This document shows positions 1 to 10,335 of a DNA stretch of 64,000 bases, in pieces. The notes beneath the pieces are model-generated. The model ran no database searches, had not been told where the DNA came from, and saw only the letters and a program-made list of their open reading frames with translations. Both the position numbers and the translations under genes were made by a program. Position 1 is the stretch's first letter; every line of letters starts with the position of its first letter. The DNA lies in contig JABACO010000006.1 in the NCBI GenBank assembly GCA_013339895.1, forward strand, positions 12,822,126-12,886,125, read 5' to 3'. This DNA is from Ephydatia muelleri. Lineage: Eukaryota > Porifera > Demospongiae > Spongillida > Spongillidae.

Positions 1-117
1 GAATGATAGGCAGACCTCTTGTAACCGTACGTAGCTACAAAGACTACCCCAACTATCCGTACTGGTCGCCATGTCCAGTTGGCCGTGTCCAGATGAGCCT
101 ATTGGTGTAGTAAAGAA
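1..117. repeat. Left copy of duplicated 5' flank of Kelch gene
   Basis: This block recurs almost unchanged at 40525-40641, where it lies about 115 bases upstream of the first Kelch exon. It is the left edge of a long direct duplication. After base 117 the two copies diverge: the right copy runs into the Kelch start exon, while the left runs into a 95-bp tandem array and a BEN-domain gene. No coding frame is evident in it. Confidence 0.85.
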
Positions 118-120
118 AGT

Positions 121-690
121 CTTCCTCAGGCCAAACTGTGGGTGAAAAATTATTATGTTTCTGTTGTGAATTTGTTGTGGCTCAATCATTTAGCACATTG
201 AGAGGGGTTACCAGTCTTCTTCAGGCCAAACTGTGGGTGAAAAATTATTATGTTTCTGTTGTGAATTTGTTTTGGCTCAATCATTTAGCACATTGAAAGG
301 GGTTACCAGTCTTCCTCAGGCCAAACTGTGGGTGAAAAATTATTATGTTTCTGTTGTGAATTTGTTGTGGCTCAATCATTTAGCACATTGAGAGGGGTTA
401 CCAGTCTTCTTCAGGCCAAACTGTGGGTGAAAAATTATTATGTTTCTTTTGTGAATTTGTATTGGCTCAATCATTTAGCACATTGAAAGGGGTTACCAGT
501 CTTCCTCAAGCCAAACTGTGGGTGAAATATTATTATGTTTCTGTTGTGAATTTGTTATGGCTCAATCATTTAGCACAATGAGAAGGGTTACCAGCCTTCC
601 TCAGGCCAAAGAGTTGGTGAAATTTCATATATTTCTGCTGTTAATTTGCTTTAAATTATTTAGCGCATTGAACAGAGGCTGGATAATATT
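121..690 (+). repeat. 95-bp tandem repeat, six copies
   Basis: Units begin at 121, 216, 311, 406, 501 and 596, exactly 95 bases apart. Copies 1 and 3 share one set of variants and copies 2 and 4 another, suggesting a 190-bp higher-order unit. Each unit has a pyrimidine-poor ATTTAG acceptor-like site followed by CACATTGAGAGG and, about 43 bases later, a GTGAAA donor-like site. The last, diverged copy runs directly into the first visible BEN-gene exon, whose start (CGCATTGAACAGAGG) resembles the same part of the repeat. Confidence 0.9.
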
Positions 691-1476
691 GAAAAAGAGT
701 TGAAAGACATCAAAACCATTTTATTGCAAAACGTGAGTTTTTTTTTCTATGTACTTGTATTATGGCACACATAATTTCCTATTTATAGGGAAGTCGTAAT
801 GAAGAACCGGAAGTTGACTTAACGGCAATTAATGCAGATACTCCATACTCAGCAGCTCTTTCGTTGTTGGATATGATGTTTACTCAAGAGGAGCTGAGAA
901 AGTCGCTTCTAATGAAATCAAAGAAGAGCTCGAGGCCAGGCCTGCCAGAAGACCGTGTGAGAAAAATGATTGGTATGATTATCAAAGTACAACATATACA
1001 TGATGCATGAAAACATAAGATGCATGCGTTTTCAATTCTAAGAGACACAGTTTCTTTACTAGTTCTTGGAAGTAATCGGTTTGTTCAGCAAATGGCATAT
1101 ACATTACATCCTCTTTAATGCTCCTTGTTTACAGCAAAAAACACTTTTTGTGCAAAAATGAAATGTATATCAATTTCATGCAGATTGTTTGAAGAAAAAG
1201 TTCGGTGCCAACAGCTTTGACATAAAAGTTCTTAAACGAAAGTGCAACCAGAAGTGTAGAGATGTAAACAGAAGCTATTTAAGATTGCATGACGAAGAAG
1301 GTACCGAGCTAATGCCACCCAGACATGAAGAAGAAAAAGAACAACAAGAAGACAAAGAAGAAGAAAAAGAAGAAGACAATGAAGATGATGAAGAAGAAGA
1401 CGATGAAGAAGAGGAGGAAGAAGAAGAAGATGATGATGATGATGATGAAAAAGAAGTAGAAGAACATGAGGAATAA
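664..1476 (+). CDS. BEN-domain protein, last three exons
   Basis: Three exons join in frame: 664-732, 789-972 and 1184-1476, with AG acceptors and GT donors at each junction and a TAA stop at 1474-1476. The first exon encodes a short coiled-coil-like stretch (RLDNIEKELKDIKTILLQN). The second and third encode a BEN domain: the ALSLLDMMFTQEELRKSLL helix, then GLPEDRVRKMI, then a basic helix with KKFGANSFDIKVLKRKCNQK. BEN domains are known DNA-binding and chromatin-factor modules in animals. The C-terminus is an extreme Glu/Asp tail (about 50 residues). The 5' exons are not recognised and may lie left of the window or inside the 95-bp array. The gene occupies the place where the duplicated right copy has Kelch exon 1. 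Exon joins are inferred from sequence only. Confidence 0.75.
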
Positions 1477-1606
1477 GATTTTTTAATGTACTGTGGTATG
1501 CATAATTAAGATTACACTTGCCCGATCATTTCAGAGTCATGCATGAAATCCGTATAGTATATATAGTTAATTAATGCATGGTACGTAGCTGGACGCATAA
1601 TAATTC

Positions 1607-1768
1607 ATGCACGATCGCTTGCAAGAGCCATGCATGATCACGCAAGACTCGTGCAAGAAAATGCATGATCGCTTGCAAGAGCCATGCATGATCACGCAAG
1701 ACTCATGCAAGAAAATGCATGATCGCTTGCATGAGCCATGCATGATCACGCAAGATTCTTTCATAAGA
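1607..1768. repeat. 54-bp tandem repeat, three copies
   Basis: Three copies of a 54-base unit built from GCATGATCGCTTGCAAGAGCC and a partly complementary ATCACGCAAGACTCATGCAAG half. The unit is rich in ATGCAT and TGATCA palindromes. Frames that cross it in both directions are repeat translations. It lies between the BEN stop and the CA/GT-rich intron sequence of the Kelch gene. Confidence 0.8.
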
Positions 1769-2078
1769 TTCATGCATGAAAACGTTCCAAAATCATGCAC
1801 GCACATGCATGATTTAACGCAGGTTTCTTGCATGAATCTTGCAAAGATCCATAACATGATCATGCAAGAAATTTTTGCTTGGGACTACACACTCACGCGC
1901 ACACACGACACATACCTACGAGTCCATGCTCAACGTGAACCTACGCAGACAGCCTACATACACGCACGTCCGTCCACACCACACACTAGACGTGGACGTG
2001 CGTGTCTCTGCGATGGAGAGACACGGCGCACGTGAAGCGTCTCCATTGCCACACACCAAGGACGCGCTGGCGTTGAAG

Positions 2079-2240
<162 letters not shown>

Positions 2241-2654
2241 TGAGCACACACAGATGTCTTAACACCATGTGTATGAGTACTTACCACACATATGCACACA
2301 CACCACGGACGCACTGGTGTTGAAGATGTGACTGAGTTGTGTGGTGTGTGTGTGCTTCATGAGCACATACACCAGTGCTGTACTCACGTGCACACTACTA
2401 CCAGTGTATTCACTGTTGTACACACATGGCTGACACACACCACACACACATGCAGCTTGTGTATGTGTACATACCATACAAATGCACACACACACTTAGC
2501 TTTAGACATCACATGTACTGGTACATGTGCTCCAAATGTGTGTGCACACTCACATGACCACACATGACACATCTCCACCTATTTCCACCACACATGTGCA
2601 CACACACACATTCACCAGACTTCTGCAGAATCTGCACACACCCATAACACACAG

Positions 2655-5600
2655 CAATCTGTATGGAGAGAGGTACCAGATGTACCAACCAAGCTGTCGT
2701 CTGTGTGTGTGGTCGATGGTGTGCTCCTTGCAATTGGGGGAGATGGCAACGAGTATAGATCAAAGAAGACCTCTTCCATCTATGGCCTCCACCTTGATGA
2801 GAAAAAGTGGAGGCACGTAGGAGACCTGCCATTTGCATGCTCCATGGTGGACACACTGCTGCTGTCAGGAGGAGGGCTGTTTATGGTGGATGGGTTCACT
2901 CAACAGGTCTTAAAGATTACTGTACAAGGTAAATATTTCTGTACTGGAATTGAAATTGAATTAATTTGACTATTTCCAGGTCTTGCTAAGCTCTTCCCCA
3001 TCATACCAATTCTAAAAGTATCGGAAAAGAGCAAAAAAGAAGCAGATGAAAGGTACATGTATGGGGATAGTGTTGGAACAGTGTATGTGCAGTGAGTGGA
3101 TTGAGAATTGGGGGATGGACCTGGTGAAGTGGGTTGGTTGTATTTACTTCAACTCTTGAACTTGTGACTTGACTTTACGTTGTCACAACTGTGCTCTAAC
3201 TTACGGATTGTTTGTCGAAATAACTTCCACTGCCTTGGTGCATTTTAGTGTTGGTGCAAGTAATATGGTACAAAGTACAGAATCACAGTCTCAACTATTA
3301 TGTGGGTAACTGTGTACGTAAGATGCACTGTACACATGACTTAGGTACCTCACAGGTGACTATTGAGCTGTTTTGTCTTACTATAAAGGGTTAAAAGTTT
3401 TATTTGTTGTGTGGTGGGGACATATGTGTACTGATGCAATATGAAAGAAGATGTCAGCCTTTTTGTTTGTGTTTTTAATTCAGGAGGCTCTATGAGGAGG
3501 CCATGACCAAGGGATATGTGGAAACATCAGTGACCAAGTGTCTCATCCTTGGAGCAGCCGGTGTTGGCAAGACTCACCTCAAACACCTCCTTCTCAAGAA
3601 GGACCCTCCACAGCAACGTGTCAGTACAGGACTGGCTGACAACCCTGTTCGAGCCATCTCCTTCTCGCTGGCTGGTGTAAGTGTACAAGAGGAGGATGAC
3701 TGGTTTGTGGTTGAAGATGACCAGGCACTGTTGAAGGTTGTGGGTGGTACCATCAGAGATGGTGGTGTCTCCATGGCAACATCCTTGGACAAGGTGGTTG
3801 GCAGTTTCCCAAAGATGGCCATTCATGTGTCTAGTGATGGAGCTGGTGCACTTCACCCTGACCCCACACCTACTGCTGTCAGTGTTACCACGGATACCAG
3901 CCATCAGAGCAGGACTGTATCCATAGAGAAGGAGCTGATTCATCACATCAACCACTCCTCAGGTAAAGAGATGGTTCACAGCTAACCACCTTCACCTGTA
4001 CAATCTCTCTGTGTAGGCAAGGAGAAACTGTTTGGTGTGAAGTGGATCCAGTTCATTGACAGTGGTGGTCAACTTCAATACCATGATATCCTTCCATTGT
4101 TTGTTCAGAACCCTGGTGTGGCTATATTTGTTTTGAATTTGTCTGAAAAGCTATCTCATCAGCCAGCCATTGAGTACTATGGAGCTGATGGCAAGCCTGT
4201 TGGTAAAGCATATCAATCATCTCTCTCACACCAACAGATTCTTCAGCACTGCCTTGGGGCCATGTGCTCACAGGATGTTCACCCTTTGATCATCACCGTG
4301 GGAACACATCGAGATGCTGCAGACAGGTGCTCAGAATCCATCAATGAGAAAAACCAAGAGCTCATGAAATTACTGGCTGCAGACAGGTTTCATGTGCTGT
4401 GTAATGGAGAGGAGCTTACAGAAGCAATATTTCCTGTGAATGGCAAAACCCCTGGGGTTGAGGACAGGCATGTTGCTACGGTACTTAGGCAGAAAATTGT
4501 ATCCATGTGCCCAAAGCTAATAAAGATGCCAATAGCATGGTTTGGACTGGAGGTTCTTCTCCAAAGGTCATCGCATGGTGGCATCTTGAGTCCTGTAGAA
4601 TGCCAGGTGTGTGCCAAAAGCTTGCACCTTGAGGGAGATGCATTCTTAGCAGCCTTGCACCATCTTGTCCATCACAATATGTTCTTACATTACCCAGAGG
4701 CTCTTCCCCAGACAGTGTTCTGTGATCCCCAGGTAGTACTTACCAAGGTGACTGAGCTAGTAGAATACCACCACAAGCTGAGGGATTGTCCGGATAAGGG
4801 TGTGGCAGCTGAGCGTGGTCTAGCCAAGTTCAGGGACCATGGACTATTGTCAGTGGAGCTCCTGAACAAGTTTTCAAAGCACTACACAGAAGGTCTGTTC
4901 ACTCCACATGATCTGTTGAAGTTATTGGTGAGTGTTGGAGCAATTGCTATGATTGGTGAGGGTGGCGTGTACTTAATGCCTGGTCTGCTGCCCCACCTGG
5001 ACTCTGGTCAAGTGTCCAAGTATTATCAACAAGATGCCTCATTGGTAATCACACCCACCCAGGGCTGTATTCCCAGTGGTCTGTTCTGCTGTCTTGTGGC
5101 CCATCTTTTATCCCCTACCAACCAATCACCTTGGAAGGTGTGCATGGATGGGGACAAGCCATTGTGTTTGTATCGCAACTGCATCACATTTGAATTTCAG
5201 CACACAACAGAACTGGTGACCCTAGTTGACATGTTCTCTTACATTCTATTGCACGTTGATGAGATGTCCAGTCAAGTGTGTAGAGAGATAAGATGTTGTG
5301 TTCACAGTGGCATCAAGAGTGCATGTGGAATACTCAAGTACCAAGGTGTCCAGTTTAGAGATGCTTTCATGTGTGCTGGAGGCAGTTGTACCTCAGACCC
5401 TCCTCATGTAGCCGTAGTTGTGTCAGAGAAGAAGTGGAAATGTAGCATTCGAGGGCACCAGAAGGGAGACCTGAGTGAGGGTCAGTTGATGTGGTTTGGT
5501 GAGAGTGGTGTCAGGAGACAAGATCCCAGTACATCAGGTGGGTGATGTGTGTGGTAGATCATGTGATCACTATTTGTTCCATCTCTGTACAGATCCTGTG

Positions 5601-5900
5601 TCCTTGGACAATGAGCCATCAATGCAGCACCTCATGGAGAAAGTGGCAGCTGTGATTCCAAGCAAGTGTTGGGCCATTGGACTTCAGCTTGGCCTCACAA
5701 CAGCTGAGCTTCAGGCCATATGTCCACAGCACCAAGGCCTGGATAACTACCACAGAGCATTTAGTGAGATATTTGATGTGTGGAGGAGACGTAGGTCACT
5801 TCCCTACACCTGGAGGACATTGATCAATGTGCTGAGGAGTCCCAGTGTTGATGAAGTCCAGTTATCTGATCAGTTGACCTCCTGGATCACACACAAGTGA
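2655..5900 (+). CDS. Kelch-Roc-COR-Death domain protein
   Basis: Five exons join without a stop: 2655-2928, 2980-3052, 3484-3962, 4017-5537, 5593-5900 (2655 nt, 884 residues plus TGA). Residues 1-92 are a Kelch-type beta-propeller part ([25 protein letters not shown]). The Roc GTPase has a P-loop GAAGVGKT near 139-146, DSGGQ near 290-294 and a G4-like THRD near 372-375. It is followed by a COR-type winged-helix region (MPIAWFGLEVLLQR, VFCDPQVVLTKVTELVE). The last exon (783-884) is a Death domain (WAIGLQLGLTTAELQAI). Known Roc-COR proteins are GTP-dependent signalling ATPase/GTPase-like switches, and Death domains recruit other Death proteins, so an intracellular sensor or adaptor role is inferred. 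The first exon shown starts in phase 0 without an ATG. The homologous right gene has a 185-codon Kelch exon before it which is absent here, so the 5' end is missing or displaced. Confidence 0.85.
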
Positions 5901-6184
5901 CCTTGTCATCAGTATCTGTTAACAGTGTGTTGTATTGCTATGTAGAAGTATGTGTGTGTGCTTTGTTGACTCTGTTTAATGGTTTACATTACATGTGTGT
6001 GTGTTAGTGTATTAGAGGCTTGCTGAATGAATTGGAATGAAATGTTTGACATCCATGAGTGATACACAATTAAGTTCTACTGGCAGATGGGTTACCATGG
6101 ACACTTAATAGTCCATGAGTTTGTTGGTATAATGTCTCTGGCAGTGTAGGGATGACCTGGCTGGTCTGTCTCTAGCGTACACAT

Positions 6185-6238
<54 letters not shown>

Positions 6239-7070
6239 CTACATTCAGTCAGTGTTGGCCACACATGTTACAGCAATGGTATGTTCACACTATGTTGCAC
6301 ACCTGGGCCCATGTCTGAAGAGGGTAGAGGAGATGGTGTGGACCTAGATCTGATGGATACCATCTCTATCTGACAACTGCTAAAGACAAGTTGGGGATAT
6401 GATAGGTGAGAGGGCTGGGAGTTGCTTTGTGTCAGTGTCATATGTGTATAGCCATTGTGTTGACAGCCATGGGACACATGGCCTGAGCTGGCCATGGAGT
6501 TAGGGTTGACATTCTAGGCATGCAACCATCAACACTGTTATTCATGATCACCAGTCACTAGCTGCTGCCAATGTCTGCTCAGGTAATGATGGGAAGAGAC
6601 CAAATGACATCACCACCGTACCATGGAGCTGTGGTGGTGTCTTGGTGTGGGCCGGATGTCACATGTGTGGACACAGCTCACTCTGATGTTGCTCTCTCTG
6701 GCAGTGCAGGGGACTGGAGTGGTGGGTACTAGGACCGAGCTGCTAACATCTCTAAAGAATGCTCACCTGGATTCATCCAACCATTTCGAACCAGTTGCTG
6801 TAGATACCGCATGTACAAGCTAGTAATTATTTGAATGACGCTAATTTATGGAAATCGATGTGGACTTCGTACGTGACCATGCGCAAGCGGCTTATAAAGT
6901 TGGTTCGAATGTGTCCTTTGTAGCGCGGTCATGCTGATCCTGGACCTCGTGACGTCGACCCCATCTTCTGCATTACATGCAGGGAAATCAGTACTCCCTG
7001 GAAGCAGCTGGTATGTCATTGACGTTGTACTATACACGTATGATCGGTTCATCAGCATGCCGCGCACAAC
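5901..7070. other. Intergenic, (CA)n tract, no recognised gene
   Basis: Follows the Death-domain stop. It contains a (CA)n tract at about 6186-6237 and two short related stretches around CTCTGGCAGTG (6130 and 6700). Short open frames here show no recognisable motif or paired splice signals. The 3' untranslated end of the Roc-COR gene probably lies in the first few hundred bases, but no clear AATAAA site was found. Confidence 0.5.
6186..6237. repeat. (CA)n microsatellite
   Basis: About 26 CA units, perfect over most of the length. Confidence 0.9.
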
Positions 7071-7500
7071 GGGCTATTCCATAAAATAATTGTACACCCC
7101 TACTGATGACCCAAAAAGTTGTCCGGAGGGGGTCCAATGGTAATGTCCTAGGGGGATGTTCTATTGCAGTGAGATGTGTCCAGAGGGGGGTCCAATGGCA
7201 ATGATGGCAATGTCCTAGGGGTGTCGCACAGTGAGATGTGTCCGGATGGGTTTCAAAGGTAATGCTCTAGGGGGTATCCTACATCAGGATGTGTCCAGAG
7301 GGGGTTCAATGGTAATGTCCTAAGGGGGTATCCTACATCAGGTTGGAGGTTCAATGGTAATGTACAGGGAAGTGTGTCCAGAGGGGGTCCAGATTAAATG
7401 TCCTGGGGGGGTATATGGTGTAGAAGCTGTATGTCCTCATGGGGGCATACCTTGATATTAGTCATCAGTAGGGGTGTACAATTATATTATGGAATAGCCC
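7071..7500. mobile_element. MITE with ~40-bp inverted ends and internal minisatellite
   Basis: The left end GGGCTATTCCATAAAATAAT plus TGTACACCCCTACTGATGAC is matched in reverse complement by the right end at 7460-7500, with only a few changes. The interior is a degenerate G-rich tandem repeat (units around ATGTGTCCAGAGGGGGTCCAATGG, with TAATGTCCTAGGGGG). No protein is encoded, so it is a non-autonomous inverted-repeat element. The target duplication is unclear. Confidence 0.75.
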
Positions 7501-8096
7501 AATGAATGTTGCATATTTTCTCCAAGTGCAAGGTGCGAAAAGTCTACCATGAACTGTAATGGCAGGACAGTTGTGGTTTTTGTGGGCTTGTGCGTTTTGA
7601 AGAGGTCATCTTCATTGGGTCATGGTTTAATCTTGTGTGCCATATTTTGGGCCCTGGGGCCATTCTAAAACATAAACATTCTCTGGTTGCTAGGCTTCTT
7701 GAACAGTCCACTTATCGTGGCGCCTGAAGACCGGAATGGCTCTGTGAAGCTTAGCTGTGTCTAGCGATCTTGAACGTTCCTGGAAGAGAAGGCAAGAGGT
7801 CCATCCAATTACGGCTACTTCAATGGTATGTACATAGCAACATGAATTGTCCAATGGGAAACACCCACCATTGGCCCTTGTGGTTTCACCCTTCTCTAAA
7901 GATGATGATCACCTGACAGGGTCATGACACCACAGACCACTTATACACTGTACATGTATTTGGAAACATGTGACCACATACATGTATGTTTTTTCTGTTT
8001 TGTGTAAGTAGTCTATGTCTTTTTCCTTTTGATTGTGTGTTGTATTATTTGTATGCACACATGTATGTGTTTGGTCAGTATGCTCAAGTCTTTGTG
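7501..8096. other. Non-coding, duplicated sequence
   Basis: No gene is recognised. Bases about 7840-7930 (CAATGGGAAACACCCACCATTG onward) match 56215-56310, and GGACAGTTGTGG...TGTGGGCTTG near 7567 recurs near 54866. It is therefore part of the duplicated block series rather than unique sequence. Confidence 0.5.
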
Positions 8097-8106
8097 GTGT
8101 GTGTGT

Positions 8107-8155
<49 letters not shown>
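8097..8155. repeat. (GT)n microsatellite
   Basis: About 28 GT units. It has no counterpart at the matching point of the right copy (about 57480), so it is an insertion or expansion specific to the left copy. Confidence 0.9.
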
Positions 8156-8289
8156 GCCTGTATATTGATCTCTACCTTTTTCAAGCTGCCAGAGTGAGCT
8201 AGGGATTCCTGTGTCACTGGCTTCATCAATGTCCATGTCAATGTCTTTCATCTTCACCAGATGAGCTCTGACTCTCTCACCTTGCAGTG

Positions 8290-8580
8290 TCTGGTGTGCC
8301 TGATGGCTGGGTGAGGCTGTGGTGTGCCTGATGGCTGGGTGAGGCTGTGGTGTGCCTGATGGCTGGATGAGGCTGTGGTGTGCCTGATGGCTGGGTGAGG
8401 CTGTGATGTGCCTGATGGCTGGGTGAGGCTGTGGTGTGCCTGATGGCTGGGTGAGGCTGTGGTGTGCCTGATGGCTGGGTGAGGCTGTGGTGTGCCTGAT
8501 GGCTGGGTGAGGCTGTGGTGTGCCTGATGGCTGGGTGAGGCTGTGGTGTGCCTGATGGCTGGGTGAGGCTGTGGTGTGCC
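8290..8580. repeat. 28-bp minisatellite, about ten copies
   Basis: Units of GCCTGATGGCTGGGTGAGGC plus TGTGGTGT, 28 bases each. The homologous array at 57612-58522 has about 32 units. Both are flanked by the same sequence (CTCTCACCTTGCAGTGTCTGGT before, CTACTAGAGACAGCTG after). It lies upstream of the EGF-like exon of the FN3/Calx-beta gene, probably in an intron. Confidence 0.95.
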
Positions 8581-8766
8581 TACTAGAGACAGCTGTACTG
8601 GTCACGGGTGTCACATGTGAACACAGAACGTCATCACAACACACAGTAGAGAACCTCCAGCATACAGATCCATGTGTGTCTGCATTACAGAGTCATAACC
8701 ACACACAAGTGAGCATTTGCATTGCATTTTTCACACACAGACCTCGAAAAATGGTCATCCTAGAGA

Positions 8767-8906
8767 GGGGCGTGGCCATGTGAGCACTGCAACTGCACAC
8801 TTGGCTATGTGCTGGTCACTGATAACCACAACTGCCTTGGTAAGTTGTCCAAATAGCCAAACATCCCACAGCACTGTGTGTTCCAGCCATCTTGCCTTCA
8901 CACACA

Positions 8907-8994
<88 letters not shown>

Positions 8995-9176
8995 GTACAA
9001 CGTGTACATTGAATTGCTGGCTGAAAGCACAATGATGAGGGAGGAGGTGGATGTCCAGGTGCTCACCCTCGGCCATCTTGTCCCTCACCAGACTGTTGGA
9101 GTGAGTGTGTCTGCCAATACCAGTGTGGGGGAGGGGCCATTGTCATCGCTGGTATAGGGGACAACACTAGTTGGAG
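8767..9176 (+). pseudogene. Decayed EGF-like and FN3 exons, left paralog
   Basis: Compared with the right copy, the EGF-like exon (8790-8841) has lost about 11 bases spanning its splice acceptor and first codons. The first FN3 exon and the first half of the second are deleted: the (CA)n tract at 8899-8992 runs straight into ACAGGGTACAACGTGTACAT, which in the right copy lies at 59477 after coding sequence. The remaining half-exon (about 8993-9176) keeps YNVYIELLAE-type FN3 sequence but has TAG in place of CAG (CTGGTATAGGGG). These are three independent inactivating changes. Confidence 0.85.
8899..8992. repeat. (CA)n microsatellite at deletion junction
   Basis: About 45 CA units. Its right edge coincides with the breakpoint of the exon deletion described for this paralog. 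Confidence 0.95.
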
Positions 9177-9364
9177 GTACGTGTGGGGGACACCATAGGA
9201 CTGATCAGAAAAGCTTAACTGGTGTAAGCACAATTTGGGTGTCCATTATAACCCGCTGGGCCTTTTGTTGCAACAACCCATAATTCAAAGTTCTGGCAAA
9301 AGGGGGAGGAGGGGGTGGGGGAGTGATATACTACACTGATTAGGGCTACACAGGAATAGTTTGG

Positions 9365-9440
9365 AATGGGAGGAACAGTTTGGAACACCTCAAGTGACCT
9401 TTAATCTTCAGGGGAACATGACATCATACTCATCCTATGG
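9365..9440 (+). pseudogene. Fragment of FN3 exon 3
   Basis: GGGAGGAACAGTTTGGAACACC through GACATCATACTCAT matches 60800-60875 of the intact right-copy exon. It then breaks off at 9435 and repeats GGGAGGAACAGTT before unrelated sequence. The rest of this FN3 exon is missing, so the left copy cannot encode this domain. Confidence 0.8.
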
Positions 9441-9486
9441 GAGGAACAGTTCGAGCGCCGTCACCAAACAAGTGTGAAAATCCTAC

Positions 9487-9929
9487 CCTCATCGGACCAA
9501 GGAAGGTGAACAAAATCACTTTCAGCAGCCACATCATCCAGGAATAGAGGAGGTACTTCATTTGTCCCAGACGCTTGTAAATGCGATAATACTCGCTAGG
9601 TATCATGGACCAGTGCAAAACCTGTTGGATTGGAAGTATCTTAATTAAAGTCCCAAACACGACACTTTAGGAAGCCTCAAACACATTACCTGGGAGTGAT
9701 TGAACCAAATCTTTTCGCCAGTCACAGGGTGCTTTGCAATTGCACTACCTCTGTCCACAATCCTCAGACTGTCTCCATCTCTCCACTGGAACTCAGCACC
9801 ACTCTTCCGGAGCTCCTCCTCCACCACTTGTCTGCTGGTTGTCCCAAACACATCCTGCCATCCCTTCATCATGGTAGGGTCAGTTAATAGCTCTGTCTTC
9901 GTGCCTTTATAGTTACGAAGGTGCATTAT
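9487..9929 (-). pseudogene. TauD/TfdA-like dioxygenase exons, insertion
   Basis: On the minus strand, exon 9690-9929 (80 codons) is bounded by TTTCCAG acceptor and GTAATG donor. It encodes MHLRNYKGTKTELLTDPTMM ... GAEFQWRDGDSLRIVDRG ... AIAKHPVTGEKIWFNHSQ. The R-x-x-A-I-A-x-HP-x-T-G-E-x-x-WFN core is typical of the TauD/TfdA (clavaminate synthase-like) Fe(II)/2-oxoglutarate oxygenase fold. A second exon (9487-9621, phase 0) starts with VLHWSMIPSEYYRIYKRLG. A different frame (VPPLFLDDVAAESDF) looks more protein-like further on, suggesting a frameshift. The rest of the enzyme, including catalytic histidines, is absent. It sits inside the broken FN3 gene in opposite orientation, so it is probably a transposed gene fragment. 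Confidence 0.6.
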
Positions 9930-9998
9930 CTGGAAAGTAGAAATATCTAAACTTGCATTTGTCGTTAGGAACCAAGTCCTTACTTCAGTTTGCATGTG

Positions 9999-10149
9999 CA
10001 GTGGAACCCTTCTAATCCAGACACCATTGGGATTAGGGGAGTATCGTGGTTATTGGTTGAATGTATAGGTAGCTATTATAGGTAGCACGCATTTGTATGA
10101 TTGTGGTGTCCACATTTCACAGGGGGCCGGAATTAGAGAGGCTCCACTG
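9999..10149. mobile_element. Short inverted-repeat MITE (CAGTGGAACC ends)
   Basis: CAGTGGAACCCTTCTAATCC at the left end is inverted as GGAATTAGAGAGGCTCCACTG at the right, with GACACC/GGTGTCC inside both arms. Ends of this type are typical of pogo-like non-autonomous elements. It is 151 bp and non-coding. Confidence 0.65.
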
Positions 10150-10174
10150 TATGTTAGGGACAACGACATTCGAT

Positions 10175-10335
10175 TTGTGTGTGTGTGTGTGTGTTTGTGT
10201 GCGTGTGTGTGTGTGTGTGTATGAATGTGTATGTGTTTGTATGTATGTTTGTGTATGTGTTTATGTATGCACATGTGTATGTGTTTGTATGCATGTTTGT
10301 ATGTGTTTATGTATGTGCTTATGTATGTGTGTGCG
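10175..10335. repeat. GT-rich imperfect microsatellite
   Basis: GTGTGTGT tracts interrupted by GTATGTTT and GTATGCA motifs. Open frames through it in both directions are artefacts. Confidence 0.85.

Noticed and set aside
121..690. CRISPR-like regularly spaced repeats at the left end
   Set aside because: The 95-bp units are contiguous repeats without unique spacers, in a eukaryotic intron-bearing context.
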